A stretch of DNA of 64,000 nucleotides from Flavobacterium endophyticum (GTDB lineage Bacteria > Bacteroidota > Bacteroidia > Flavobacteriales > Flavobacteriaceae), in contig NZ_RBLC01000001.1 in assembly GCF_003634455.1 (NCBI RefSeq), positions 806,001 to 870,000 of the forward strand. Reading direction: 5' to 3'. Made by a program: the position numbers and the translations under genes. The notes under the pieces were generated by a model that did not search any database, was not told the origin of the DNA, and was given only the letters and a program-made list of their open reading frames with translations. Within the stretch, counting starts at the first letter, position 1, and each line of letters opens with the position of its first letter. Shown one piece after another: positions 34,731 through 43,322 of the stretch.

Positions 34731-35378
34731 TTATCCTTTGTTACTCATTGCAGAAAGCATACCACCATAAACATTGTTTAATGAAGCAATGTTTGCAGTC
34801 ATAGATTGCATTTGTTCTTTTAATTTAGATGCATTGTCAGCGATTTCTTTGTTAGCTTCAGCATTTCTAGAAGCACTTTCCAATTGTACTTTGTACAAGC
34901 TGTTTAATGATTCCATTTGAGCAGCAGCCATAGATAATTCTTCGCTGTATTTTTTAGTAGCAGCAATTCCGTCAGCAGCTGGAGAGATTCCTTTTGCAGC
35001 AGATTCGAAATTTTTGATGCTGTTTCCTAAGCTAGCCATCAATTCGCCATCGATTTTAGCTTCTTTTAATAAGTTGTCTAATTTTTGAGACAATAAACCT
35101 TGAGCTTCAGCTGGGTTTTCTTTTTTAGCGTCTTTCTTTTTAGCCTCACCTCCTGCTAATTCAGGATATACCAGAGTCCAATCAATTTCGTTATCAACAG
35201 GTTCGAATGCAGATAAAGCAAAGATGATCGCTTCTGTCACAAGACCAATAGTCAACATCACGTTTCCTGTTAATGGTCCGATTTCAAAGTGAATAATCTT
35301 AAATAATGCCCCTACGATTACAACTGCCGCTCCCATACCGTAAGCGAAATTCATTGCTTTTTTGCTTAAAATTGCCAT
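34731..35378 (-). CDS. gldL: gliding motility/type IX secretion motor protein GldL
   Basis: A 215-residue inner-membrane protein. Two TM segments (FAYGMGAAVVIVGALFKIIH and NVMLTIGLVTEAIIFALSAF) are followed by a cytoplasmic Ala- and Lys-rich linker and a coiled coil. E49 in the second TM is the glutamate thought to carry protons in this motor. GldL and GldM form the proton-driven core of type IX secretion and gliding. Position in the operon is between gldK and gldM. Confidence 0.97.
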   Translation of the reverse strand: MAILSKKAMNFAYGMGAAVVIVGALFKIIHFEIGPLTGNVMLTIGLVTEAIIFALSAFEPVDNEIDWTLVYPELAGGEAKKKDAKKENPAEAQGLLSQKLDNLLKEAKIDGELMASLGNSIKNFESAAKGISPAADGIAATKKYSEELSMAAAQMESLNSLYKVQLESASRNAEANKEIADNASKLKEQMQSMTANIASLNNVYGGMLSAMSNKG

Positions 35379-35445
35379 AATAATAAATAGTTTTTAGTTA
35401 GTTAAGTAAATAGTAAATATAAATAATATAAAGTTGGTTAAATTC

Positions 35446-36816
35446 TTATTTTGGTGTGTTTCCTGTATTCTGAACACCCATGTAATCTTGTACGGTTCTG
35501 AAACCGATAAAGCTTCTTGCTGAATCAGCATATTCGAAATCTCTTGTACTTACTTGCAAGAAATAAGCAACATCTTTCCAAGAACCTCCACGAGTTACTT
35601 TACGCTCATTTTTAGCATCCGGCACGTTAGGGTTCATTGTAGATACATACTCATATGATGATGCATCATAAGAAGAGTTAGTCCACTCCGCTACGTTACC
35701 TGACATATTATACAAGTTATAATCGTTAGGATCGTAAGATTTTGCTTCTACAGTATATAAAGCGCCATCTGCTGCATAATCTCCTCTGTTTGGTTTGAAG
35801 TTTGCCAAGAAACAACCTCTGTCATTTTTAGCATAAGGACCACCCCATGGGAAAGTTCCTGACTCTAGACCACCTCTGGCAGCATATTCCCATTCTGCTT
35901 CTGTAGGAAGACGGAAAGAGTTGATTTGGTTTCTTCCTTTTTTCTTTGCTTTGATAAATGCATTTTTGTATAATGTTCTCCAAGCACAGAAAGCTTTCGC
36001 TTGTTTCCAGCTAACTCCAACTACAGGATAGTCATCATAAGCTTGGTGCCAGAAATAATCATTATGCATTGGCTCATTGTATGAATAAGCAAAATCTTTA
36101 ATCCATACCGTAGTATCAGGATAAATTTCGATTGGTTCTGTTTTTTTGTAGAAATCTTTTCTTCCTTTTTTCTTAACAGCCTCGTTTAGGTTTGCTTCAG
36201 AATAACGGAATTTTAATTTTGAAACATCAATAGTTCTTAAACCATTGTATGATTCAGCAGCTGGCAAGTACATTGAATCCATTACCTCAACATAATATTC
36301 ATCTGGATATTTTTGAGGATCTGTAATCAATTTTACTTTTTTATTCAGCTTTCTTCCTGCAAATTGATCATCATCTGTACCTAAACTATAGTAGTTCTCA
36401 TACATATATTTATCATAAGGAGACATAGTTGCTGGATCCGTATCATCAAATGCGAATTCGCCGATACCACCGCTTCCTTTAGCCTGCCCCATCTCTTCTG
36501 CCAAGATAGCTAAACGCATTCTGATTGTTGAGTCTTTTACCCAATTCACAAATTGTTTGTATTCGCTGTTCGTAATTTCTGTTTCATCCATATAAAAGGA
36601 TCGAACGGTAACAGTTTTTGTCGGAGCGTCCTGTACGTTGGCTAAATCATCATCTGATTTACCCATGATAAAAGCACCACCTGGAACCAGAGTCATACCA
36701 TACGGTTTCTCTGGATGCCATTTTCTGCCTTTAACACCTACTAACTCCCCTTTATCGCTCGAACCACAGCTAGACAATACTGATGCTAATGCTGCTAATG
36801 CAATGAACTTCTTCAT
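35446..36816 (-). CDS. gldK: gliding motility/type IX secretion lipoprotein GldK
   Basis: A 456-residue outer-membrane lipoprotein with lipobox LASVLSSCGSS (C17). The rest is a formylglycine-generating-enzyme-like fold (PGGAFIMGKSDDDL, SFYMDETEITNSEYKQFVNW, RLPTEAEWEYAARGG, VTRGGSWKDVAYFL) as in all GldK proteins, where it is structural rather than catalytic. GldK forms a periplasmic ring with GldN. It is the first gene of the operon; its promoter should lie in the 146 bases up to the arginase-fold gene. Confidence 0.97.
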   Translation of the reverse strand: MKKFIALAALASVLSSCGSSDKGELVGVKGRKWHPEKPYGMTLVPGGAFIMGKSDDDLANVQDAPTKTVTVRSFYMDETEITNSEYKQFVNWVKDSTIRMRLAILAEEMGQAKGSGGIGEFAFDDTDPATMSPYDKYMYENYYSLGTDDDQFAGRKLNKKVKLITDPQKYPDEYYVEVMDSMYLPAAESYNGLRTIDVSKLKFRYSEANLNEAVKKKGRKDFYKKTEPIEIYPDTTVWIKDFAYSYNEPMHNDYFWHQAYDDYPVVGVSWKQAKAFCAWRTLYKNAFIKAKKKGRNQINSFRLPTEAEWEYAARGGLESGTFPWGGPYAKNDRGCFLANFKPNRGDYAADGALYTVEAKSYDPNDYNLYNMSGNVAEWTNSSYDASSYEYVSTMNPNVPDAKNERKVTRGGSWKDVAYFLQVSTRDFEYADSARSFIGFRTVQDYMGVQNTGNTPK

Positions 36817-36962
36817 ATAAATTTGGGTTATGATATATTCTTATTTTTTAAGGGCGTAAACCTATTTATTATTTTTCTAAAAAACAATTTTTTTATTAAA
36901 AATCCTTAAATAAAGTATAACATTAATCTAAGGATGTGTTAAAAAAAATATAGGCTCGCCTG

Positions 36963-38114
36963 TTATATTATGTTTTTCCTTTGTGCCTTCCACCATCTTT
37001 CCGGGATTTCGTTGGCACAAGCACCTAGATAATCCTCATAAGTGCAAGGTAATAACGTATTTCTTTTTAATTTATTATTAACATTTGAAATAAAAGGTAT
37101 TTCTATCCACCAACGCTCTGTTTTGTGGCTTTTAAAGAAAACCAATTCTTCCTCTTCTAAAGGAACAATGTATTTTAAATAATTATCTCTACTTCCGAAC
37201 GGATATTCATTCGAACGATAATGGAAACCTTCAATAAAATACCATATGATTTGTGCTATCAGGACTGCTTCTTGTTTCGAATTATTATGATTAAAAATGC
37301 CAAATATTGAAACTTTATCGCTTATTCCTGCATATCTTGATAAAGAACATATCTCTTTACCATTAAAACCGTTGGGTGTAAAAGTAATAAAATTACCGGA
37401 ATCAGAAGATTTTACGGATGTTAAATCTACGCTCACAATATCTGCATCTCTAAAAACGGGTTCTGCAATCGAAATAGTATTGGAAACTTCGCCTAAACGG
37501 TAGGCATCGAAAAATAATTTTTCGACCAAATCAATTTCTTCTTGAGAGTTATAATAAGTCTGGAAGCCCAGATTGCTATAATTAAAAAGATTATTTGGCT
37601 CTTCAACAATCATCTTCGTAAGATAAGAATTTGCAGAAAGAGGCTTGTCGGCCGCTCCAAAATCAAATTTGCTGTCAATCGAAACGACATTCACCATCTG
37701 CTCCAATTCATCGTACGCTCTATACAAAGAATACGTCAGGTCTTGGGAACCTCCGATTACTATCGGGATAATCTTATTTTTAAGCAATGAAGCACCAACT
37801 TTTTTAAGAGCGAAATAGGTATCTTCTACTTCGTTACCTGCCAAGATATTTCCTAAATCAGCAATTGATGCTTCCCAGTTTCCAGGGAATAGCCCATACA
37901 ATTCTTTACGGATATGGGATAGCTTAGTATTTTCAATTTCAATATGGGCACCGCGATTTTCTTTTACACCTATGATCGCCAGCCTGATTTTGCTCAAATC
38001 CGGAAAATCTTCACTCGTATGCAACACGACCTTGCTCCCTAGATTTTGGGAAGACAATCCGTTTATAAACTCCAGGATTTCATCATCTAAGGGCGATAGA
38101 AAATCAAATTCCAT
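36963..38114 (-). CDS. arginase/formimidoylglutamase-fold protein, metal site degenerate
   Basis: A 383-residue soluble protein with the ureohydrolase fold. Arginases bind two manganese ions through GGDH, DAHxD and SxDxD. Here these read GGSQD (121-125), D147-S-K-F-D151 and S228-V-D230-L-T, so several ligands, including both histidines, are missing. The protein is therefore unlikely to be a working formimidoylglutamase, although genes of this kind are often named so. It begins three bases after the stop of topA and is surely co-transcribed with it. Flavobacteria keep this gene near topA and gldK, which suggests a retained non-catalytic role (inference). Confidence 0.8.
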   Translation of the reverse strand: MEFDFLSPLDDEILEFINGLSSQNLGSKVVLHTSEDFPDLSKIRLAIIGVKENRGAHIEIENTKLSHIRKELYGLFPGNWEASIADLGNILAGNEVEDTYFALKKVGASLLKNKIIPIVIGGSQDLTYSLYRAYDELEQMVNVVSIDSKFDFGAADKPLSANSYLTKMIVEEPNNLFNYSNLGFQTYYNSQEEIDLVEKLFFDAYRLGEVSNTISIAEPVFRDADIVSVDLTSVKSSDSGNFITFTPNGFNGKEICSLSRYAGISDKVSIFGIFNHNNSKQEAVLIAQIIWYFIEGFHYRSNEYPFGSRDNYLKYIVPLEEEELVFFKSHKTERWWIEIPFISNVNNKLKRNTLLPCTYEDYLGACANEIPERWWKAQRKNII

Positions 38115-38117
38115 ATA

Positions 38118-40637
38118 TTATTTCTTTTTTACTGTAGTTTTTTTGGCCGCTGGCTTTTTAGCTGCCGTAGTTTTCTTTGCCGCTGTTTTCTTCGCAGGTG
38201 CTTTTTTCTCAATCATCTCTTGAACATCAGCAAGTGTCAATTTCGTCGCATCGACATCTTTGCTCAATTCAATCTTGATTTTTCCTTTGGTGACAACTGA
38301 ACGTCCCCAGCGTGCTTTTTCAACTCGGATTCCTTCTTCTTCCCAATTGTGAATGACTTTGTCAATTTCTTTCTGAAGTTTGTCTTCAATCAATTCTGTA
38401 ATATCAGATTGTGAAAGGTTGTCGAAATTATACTTTTTACTGACATTGATAAACATTCCGTTCCATTTGATAAACGGACCAAAACGACCGACTCCTTTTT
38501 GTACCGGCTCATTTTTATAAGTCCCGATCGGAGCATCGGCTTGTTCTTTTTCGGCAATCAATTCTTTAGCACGATCAAAAGTGACATCCAACGGATCTTC
38601 ACCTTTTGGAAGGGAAATAAACATTTTTCCGAAACGAACATACGGTCCAAAACGCCCATTGTTCACCTCTACTTCTTCTCCTTTGTGCGTTCCTAAGTTT
38701 TTAGGAAGCAAGAACAGATTCAACGCTTCTTCTAGAGTAATATTTCCGATATTTTGGTCTGCCATTAGACTTGCAAATTGCTTGTCTTCGTCATCTGGCT
38801 CGCCAATCTGCGCCATCGGCCCAAATTTGCCCAAACGAACGCTTACTGGCTTTCCAGTTTTTGGATCTTTTCCTAAAATTCTTTCTCCGGATTCTCTTTC
38901 TGCATTGGCCTCGACGTCTTTTACATTAGGATGAAATTGGTCGTAGAACTCTTGCATCATTTTAGCCCAGTTCACGTTTCCTTCGGCAATTTCGTCAAAA
39001 TCTTGCTCGACTTTTGCCGTGAAGTTATAGTCTAATATTCGTTCGAAATTTTTTACCAAAAAGTCTGTTACGATTACACCAATATCGGTAGGAACTAATT
39101 TTCCTTTATCGGAACCTGTATTTTCTTTAAGCAATTTCTCGTCTAGCTTTCCAGATTTCAGAGTTAATTGCGTATAGTTTCTTTCTTGTCCGTCAAGATT
39201 TCCTTTCTCGACATAATTTCTATTGATGATAGTAGAAATTGTCGGAGCATACGTCGACGGACGGCCGATTCCTAATTCTTCTAATTTTTTCACCAAAGAA
39301 GCTTCGGTATATCTCGCCGGCGGTCTTGAATAGCGTTCGGTTGCCGTGATATAATTATTTTGAAGCTTTTCATTCACTTTCAATGCTGGCAACATTCCTT
39401 CTTGTTCTTCATCTTCATCATCATGTCCTTCCAAATATACTTTCAAGAAACCTTCAAAAAGCAAGACTTCTCCTGTTGCCGTAAATAATTCCTGGTGATT
39501 GTTGGCTTCAATTTTCACATTGGTTCTTTCCAATTCTGCATCGCTCATCTGAGAAGCCAGAGTCCTTTTCCAAATCAAATCATAAAGACGGGCCTGGTCT
39601 CTGTCGATATTTACAGTATGTCGTGACATGTCTGTCGGACGGATAGCTTCGTGGGCTTCTTGCGCTCCCTTGCTCTTGTTGGCAAAAGTTCTAGGTTTTG
39701 AGAATTCCTTCCCGTATGATTTTATAATTTCTGCCTGAGCCGCATTCATAGCTTCATTTGAAAGATTTACGCTGTCGGTTCTCATATAAGTAATAAGTCC
39801 CGCTTCGTATAATCTTTGCGCCAATTGCATCGTGATTCCAACCGGAAGGTATAATTTTCTTGCCGCTTCTTGTTGCAACGTTGAAGTTGTAAAAGGCGCT
39901 GCTGGTGTTTTTTTCGTAGGCTTGGTTTCTAAATCCGATACCTTATATATAGAACCGATATTTTTGCTTAAAAAATCTTCGGCTTCTTTTTTTGTATTGA
40001 AGTTTTTTGGAAGTTTCGCTTTAAATGTCTTTCCAGCTTCGTTAGAAAATTCTGCAACCACAGAATAAGAAGCAACAGCTTTAAAGTTTTGTATTTCTCT
40101 TTCTCTTTCCACAATCAGCCTTACTGAAACCGACTGGACTCTTCCGGCAGAAAGGCCTCCTTTAATTTTTCTCCATAAAACTGGCGAAAGTTCATAACCT
40201 ACCAATCTGTCTAAAACTCTCCTCGCCTGTTGTGCGTTTACCAAATCGTAATTGATTCCTCTTGGATTGTCAATCGCTTTTAATATAGCCGTTTTTGTAA
40301 TTTCATGGAAAACGATTCTTTTTGTCTTGGCAGGCTCTAACTTTAATTCTTCGGACAAATGCCACGAAATTGCTTCTCCTTCGCGGTCCTCATCACTCGC
40401 CAGCCAAACCATATCGGCTTTTTTAGAAAGATCTTTGAGCTTTTTAACCAACGCTTTTTTATCTGGAGAAACTTCATATTTTGGCTTGAAGCCGTTTTCT
40501 ACATCTACTCCTATTTCTTTGGAAGGTAAGTCTGCAATGTGTCCATAACTGGATTCTACTTGATAGTCACTTCCTAAAAATTTTTCTATGGTTTTTGCCT
40601 TTGCAGGCGACTCAACGATCACTAAATTCTTTGCCAT
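38118..40637 (-). CDS. topA: DNA topoisomerase I
   Basis: An 839-residue type IA topoisomerase that relaxes negative supercoils. The Toprim domain starts at once (LVIVESPAKAKTIEKFLG) with the metal triad in WLASDEDREGEAISWHL. The catalytic tyrosine lies in LITYMRTDSVNLS. The C-terminal third holds topoisomerase C-terminal repeats such as GRFGPYVRFGKMFISLPKG and GRFGPFIKWNGMF. The last about 30 residues are a Lys/Ala-rich tail (KKTAAKKTTAAKKPAAKK) that should bind DNA. It leads an operon with the arginase-fold gene. Confidence 0.97.
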   Translation of the reverse strand: MAKNLVIVESPAKAKTIEKFLGSDYQVESSYGHIADLPSKEIGVDVENGFKPKYEVSPDKKALVKKLKDLSKKADMVWLASDEDREGEAISWHLSEELKLEPAKTKRIVFHEITKTAILKAIDNPRGINYDLVNAQQARRVLDRLVGYELSPVLWRKIKGGLSAGRVQSVSVRLIVEREREIQNFKAVASYSVVAEFSNEAGKTFKAKLPKNFNTKKEAEDFLSKNIGSIYKVSDLETKPTKKTPAAPFTTSTLQQEAARKLYLPVGITMQLAQRLYEAGLITYMRTDSVNLSNEAMNAAQAEIIKSYGKEFSKPRTFANKSKGAQEAHEAIRPTDMSRHTVNIDRDQARLYDLIWKRTLASQMSDAELERTNVKIEANNHQELFTATGEVLLFEGFLKVYLEGHDDEDEEQEGMLPALKVNEKLQNNYITATERYSRPPARYTEASLVKKLEELGIGRPSTYAPTISTIINRNYVEKGNLDGQERNYTQLTLKSGKLDEKLLKENTGSDKGKLVPTDIGVIVTDFLVKNFERILDYNFTAKVEQDFDEIAEGNVNWAKMMQEFYDQFHPNVKDVEANAERESGERILGKDPKTGKPVSVRLGKFGPMAQIGEPDDEDKQFASLMADQNIGNITLEEALNLFLLPKNLGTHKGEEVEVNNGRFGPYVRFGKMFISLPKGEDPLDVTFDRAKELIAEKEQADAPIGTYKNEPVQKGVGRFGPFIKWNGMFINVSKKYNFDNLSQSDITELIEDKLQKEIDKVIHNWEEEGIRVEKARWGRSVVTKGKIKIELSKDVDATKLTLADVQEMIEKKAPAKKTAAKKTTAAKKPAAKKTTVKKK

Positions 40638-41033
40638 AATGCTTTTGTTTGTGTCGCAAAAGTATATGAATTTTTTAAATATTGCGTTTCAGAAAAATTT
40701 AAAAGTAAATTCACATCATAGAAAAACCTATTTCAAAAAAAATAAATAACTGATTTTAAACCATTTATTTACATAAAAAAGTACTTTATAATTATTTTAG
40801 GTCTAAATATCAAAAGCTTTTCGATTCCTATTACACTACCTATTCTTAATCATTTTGTAAGAAATGCTTTTTAAGTTAATTCGTTAAACAATCTTTTATT
40901 TTTTTTCTTTATTGTGTTAAACATTACAACTTGATAGCAGACTTTCATTTCTTATTTATAAATTTAGACCTGTATAAGACAAGATTTTTCCTACTCAAAA
41001 TCTAAAATAATTTAATAAAAAAAGAAAAATAGC
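40638..41033. other. 396-base A+T-rich divergent intergenic region
   Basis: It separates topA from the peptide export cassette. Apart from the topA promoter box at its left end I see no gene, hairpin or repeat. The promoter of the VKOR-thioredoxin gene should lie near its right end, but no TAnnTTTG box stands out. Confidence 0.5.
40657..40664 (-). promoter_or_regulatory. promoter -7 box of topA
   Basis: On the reverse strand TACTTTTG matches TAnnTTTG exactly, 19 bases before the topA ATG. Confidence 0.55.
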
Positions 41034-42584
41034 GTGATTTCAGTCCTCAAAAAATACCTAGAACGCAATCGGCATGGCCATGTAGTGGAGGAATTTAAAG
41101 ACCTCCATCTTTCTCATCCGAATTACCCAAGCTTGTATTCAATAACCGACACCTTAGATGTTTTGGGAATTGAAAACATGGCGGCTAATGTGCCAAAAAA
41201 TCAGCTTGAAAATCTGCCGGATTCCTTTATTGCTTCCGTAAAAAGCGAGACGATGGAAGGTTTTGTATTTGTCAGCAAAAGCAGCGATATCATTACCTAT
41301 GAAACAGAAAGCGACGAAAAGCACTCGCTTCCTATCGATGAATTCAGGGGTTTGTGGGATGGCTTGATCTTGGCGGTCGAAAAAAACGAAAAAGCAGCCG
41401 AGCTCAAAAAATCGAATTTGATACTGCCTATTTCGTTTGGCTTATTGATTTTGATTTTTCTAGTTTCAATTTTTGCTTATGGCTTCGAAATCTATGGTTT
41501 GATTTTCCGAGCCTTGTCCTTAGTCGGATTGTTTGTTAGTATTTTTATACTTCAAGAAAAGAATGAGGAAGCTAACGAACTCGTATCCAAAATATGCAGC
41601 TTTAGTGTGAATACTTCTTGCGATTCGGTCATAAAGTCAAAAAATAGCCAGATTACAAAATGGCTGAGCTTTACAGACCTGCCGATTTTATTGTTCTCTA
41701 TAAATTTCATGGCAGTTTCATTGGGCAATTCTTCTTTCGGAACCATCGGACTGCTTAGCATTTTGTCTGTGCCTGTCTGTCTCTATTCTATTTACCTTCA
41801 AAAAGCCACGCTCAAAAAATGGTGCATTCTCTGTTTGGTTATTTCTTCTGTGGTTATTGGGCAGTCGGTATTATACGCACTCAATATGGATTTCTTAGAT
41901 ATCCATTTAACTGCAGTCATTCAATATTCTATTATAGCTGCAATCTGCACAGCTATTTGGTTCTACACAAAAAAAATCATGGAAGAGCGAAAAGATTTAG
42001 CCAATAGAAATAAAGACCTTTTCCGCTTTAAGAGAAATTTCAGCCTATTTGATTTTCTTTCCCCAGAAGTCAAAGAAAAGGATGAATTGATAGCATTAAA
42101 GCCAATCAGTATAGGAAATCCTAATGCAGCTTTGACCTTGCGATTATTTCTCAGCCCTAGCTGCGGACATTGCCATACCGCTTATAAAAAAGGAAAAGAA
42201 TTTGCCGAGATGTATCCAGAAAAAGTAAAATTGGCTGTCTATTTTAATCTGAATATCGAGAATTCGGACAATCCTTATTTGGAAGTTGCCAGGAATTTGT
42301 TGGAGATCCATTTTAGCGGAAGCAACATTCTTGAGGCTATCGAAGACTGGCATGTATTGAATCTGGGACTTGAGAATTGGCTAAAAAAATGGAAACAGCA
42401 AACCATCAGCACGGAAGCCGAAATGGAACTAAACAATCAATATCAGTGGTGTGTAAAAAACGAATTTAATTATACTCCTGTAAAAATAATGGACCATAAA
42501 TTATTGCCTAGAGAATATGAAATTGACGAGATAAAATATTTTCTGTCTGAACTAGAAGACCAAAAATCAGAAAAAAGCCATTAG
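41034..42584 (+). CDS. VKOR-thioredoxin fusion with C39-like N-terminal domain
   Basis: A 516-residue inner-membrane thiol oxidase. Residues 1 to about 115 resemble a C39 peptidase domain (SHPNYPSLYSITDTLDVLGI) but contain no cysteine, so they cannot cut; they may bind a leader peptide. About 128-312 is a VKOR domain with the loop pair C188 and C196 and the active C264-I-L-C267. About 350-510 is a thioredoxin fold with C377-G-H-C380 and the cis-proline P482. The fusion should make disulfides in exported proteins and re-oxidise itself with quinone. The start is GTG at 41034. It is directly upstream of a four-cysteine precursor peptide and its exporter. Confidence 0.85.
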   Translation: MISVLKKYLERNRHGHVVEEFKDLHLSHPNYPSLYSITDTLDVLGIENMAANVPKNQLENLPDSFIASVKSETMEGFVFVSKSSDIITYETESDEKHSLPIDEFRGLWDGLILAVEKNEKAAELKKSNLILPISFGLLILIFLVSIFAYGFEIYGLIFRALSLVGLFVSIFILQEKNEEANELVSKICSFSVNTSCDSVIKSKNSQITKWLSFTDLPILLFSINFMAVSLGNSSFGTIGLLSILSVPVCLYSIYLQKATLKKWCILCLVISSVVIGQSVLYALNMDFLDIHLTAVIQYSIIAAICTAIWFYTKKIMEERKDLANRNKDLFRFKRNFSLFDFLSPEVKEKDELIALKPISIGNPNAALTLRLFLSPSCGHCHTAYKKGKEFAEMYPEKVKLAVYFNLNIENSDNPYLEVARNLLEIHFSGSNILEAIEDWHVLNLGLENWLKKWKQQTISTEAEMELNNQYQWCVKNEFNYTPVKIMDHKLLPREYEIDEIKYFLSELEDQKSEKSH

Positions 42585-42676
42585 AAAAGTGAAACAATAC
42601 TCTGGCGCAAAACGCGCATAGGCACGATTAATTAAAATACTGATTTCCAAAAACAAATAAGTTAATTCATCCAAGA

Positions 42677-42684
42677 TAAGTTTG
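42677..42684 (+). promoter_or_regulatory. candidate promoter -7 box for the precursor peptide
   Basis: TAAGTTTG matches TAnnTTTG exactly but has no good -33 TTG and would give a leader of about 140 bases. The leader holds a near-palindrome around GTTGCAAC (42758-42771) that might be an operator. Confidence 0.35.
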
Positions 42685-42830
42685 TAATCCATTTTTTAAT
42701 TGTAATTTAACACGATAAATATTACTTATTACATTCTAGATTCAGAGTACTAAAAATATTGTTGCAACGATAGTCAGATCCTCAACTGACTTTAAATGCT
42801 TGAGCCAATCAATTTTTAATCTTTATTTTT

Positions 42831-43052
42831 ATGTTAAAAGACATTTTAAATCTAAATAGTGTTCAAAAATTAGACAAACAACAACAAAAAGACACCGTAG
42901 GTGGGGATTTAGGCCCTTTTTTCGAGCGTTGCTCATATGATAACGCCAGTGCAGCCCAATACGGATGCCCTGTACAACCGATGGACGGTTCTTGGCAACA
43001 GGCTACCTGCCACTATGTTTGCGTTCCTGGCGGTCGTTGGGTAAGACAATAA
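42831..43052 (+). CDS. double-glycine precursor peptide with four core cysteines (bacteriocin-like)
   Basis: A 73-residue precursor. Residues 1-25 (MLKDILNLNSVQKLDKQQQK, then DTVGG) form a double-glycine leader of the kind used by Bacteroidota peptides and cut by C39 exporters after G25. The 48-residue core is rich in Gly, aromatic residues and Gln, and holds C34, C46, C60 and C64, enough for two disulfides. Net charge is near zero. It lies between a disulfide-forming fusion and a C39 ABC exporter, and has its own strong terminator, which fits high expression. No Ser/Thr-rich lanthipeptide look and no modifying enzyme nearby. The activity, toxin or signal, is not known. Confidence 0.8.
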   Translation: MLKDILNLNSVQKLDKQQQKDTVGGDLGPFFERCSYDNASAAQYGCPVQPMDGSWQQATCHYVCVPGGRWVRQ

Positions 43053-43070
43053 TTATTCCTAATCATTAAA

Positions 43071-43109
43071 ACTTAAGATTGGATAAAACCGATCTTAAGT
43101 TTTTTTTTC
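43071..43109 (+). terminator. Rho-independent terminator after the precursor peptide
   Basis: ACTTAAGATTGG (43071-43082) and CCGATCTTAAGT (43089-43100) pair with one wobble around a six-base loop, followed by eight T. It comes 19 bases after the stop and separates the peptide from the exporter genes. Confidence 0.9.
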
Positions 43110-43295
43110 GTTTAACCTTGCTTCTTTATCATACATCTAATATCATATATCTAAAATACCCCAATAGAGTCACCTCAGTCTTATCAAAGCTCTCTGCAAA
43201 TTAAATACAACACTCGCACAGATATGATTTATTAAGAAAAAAGTATATCTTGTAAATAATTTATCCCACGCTACATATCCTAAAAAAATAAGAAA

Positions 43296-43303
43296 TATAT
43301 TTG
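43296..43303 (+). promoter_or_regulatory. candidate promoter -7 box for the exporter genes
   Basis: TATATTTG matches TAnnTTTG, 19 bases before the ATG at 43323. No -33 TTG at normal spacing. Confidence 0.35.
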
Positions 43304-43322
43304 ACTAATATTCTGAAAATTA

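Noticed and set aside
42585..43322. A second precursor peptide or immunity protein in the cassette gaps
   Set aside because: No short frame with a GG leader or a convincing membrane segment was found on either side of the precursor gene.
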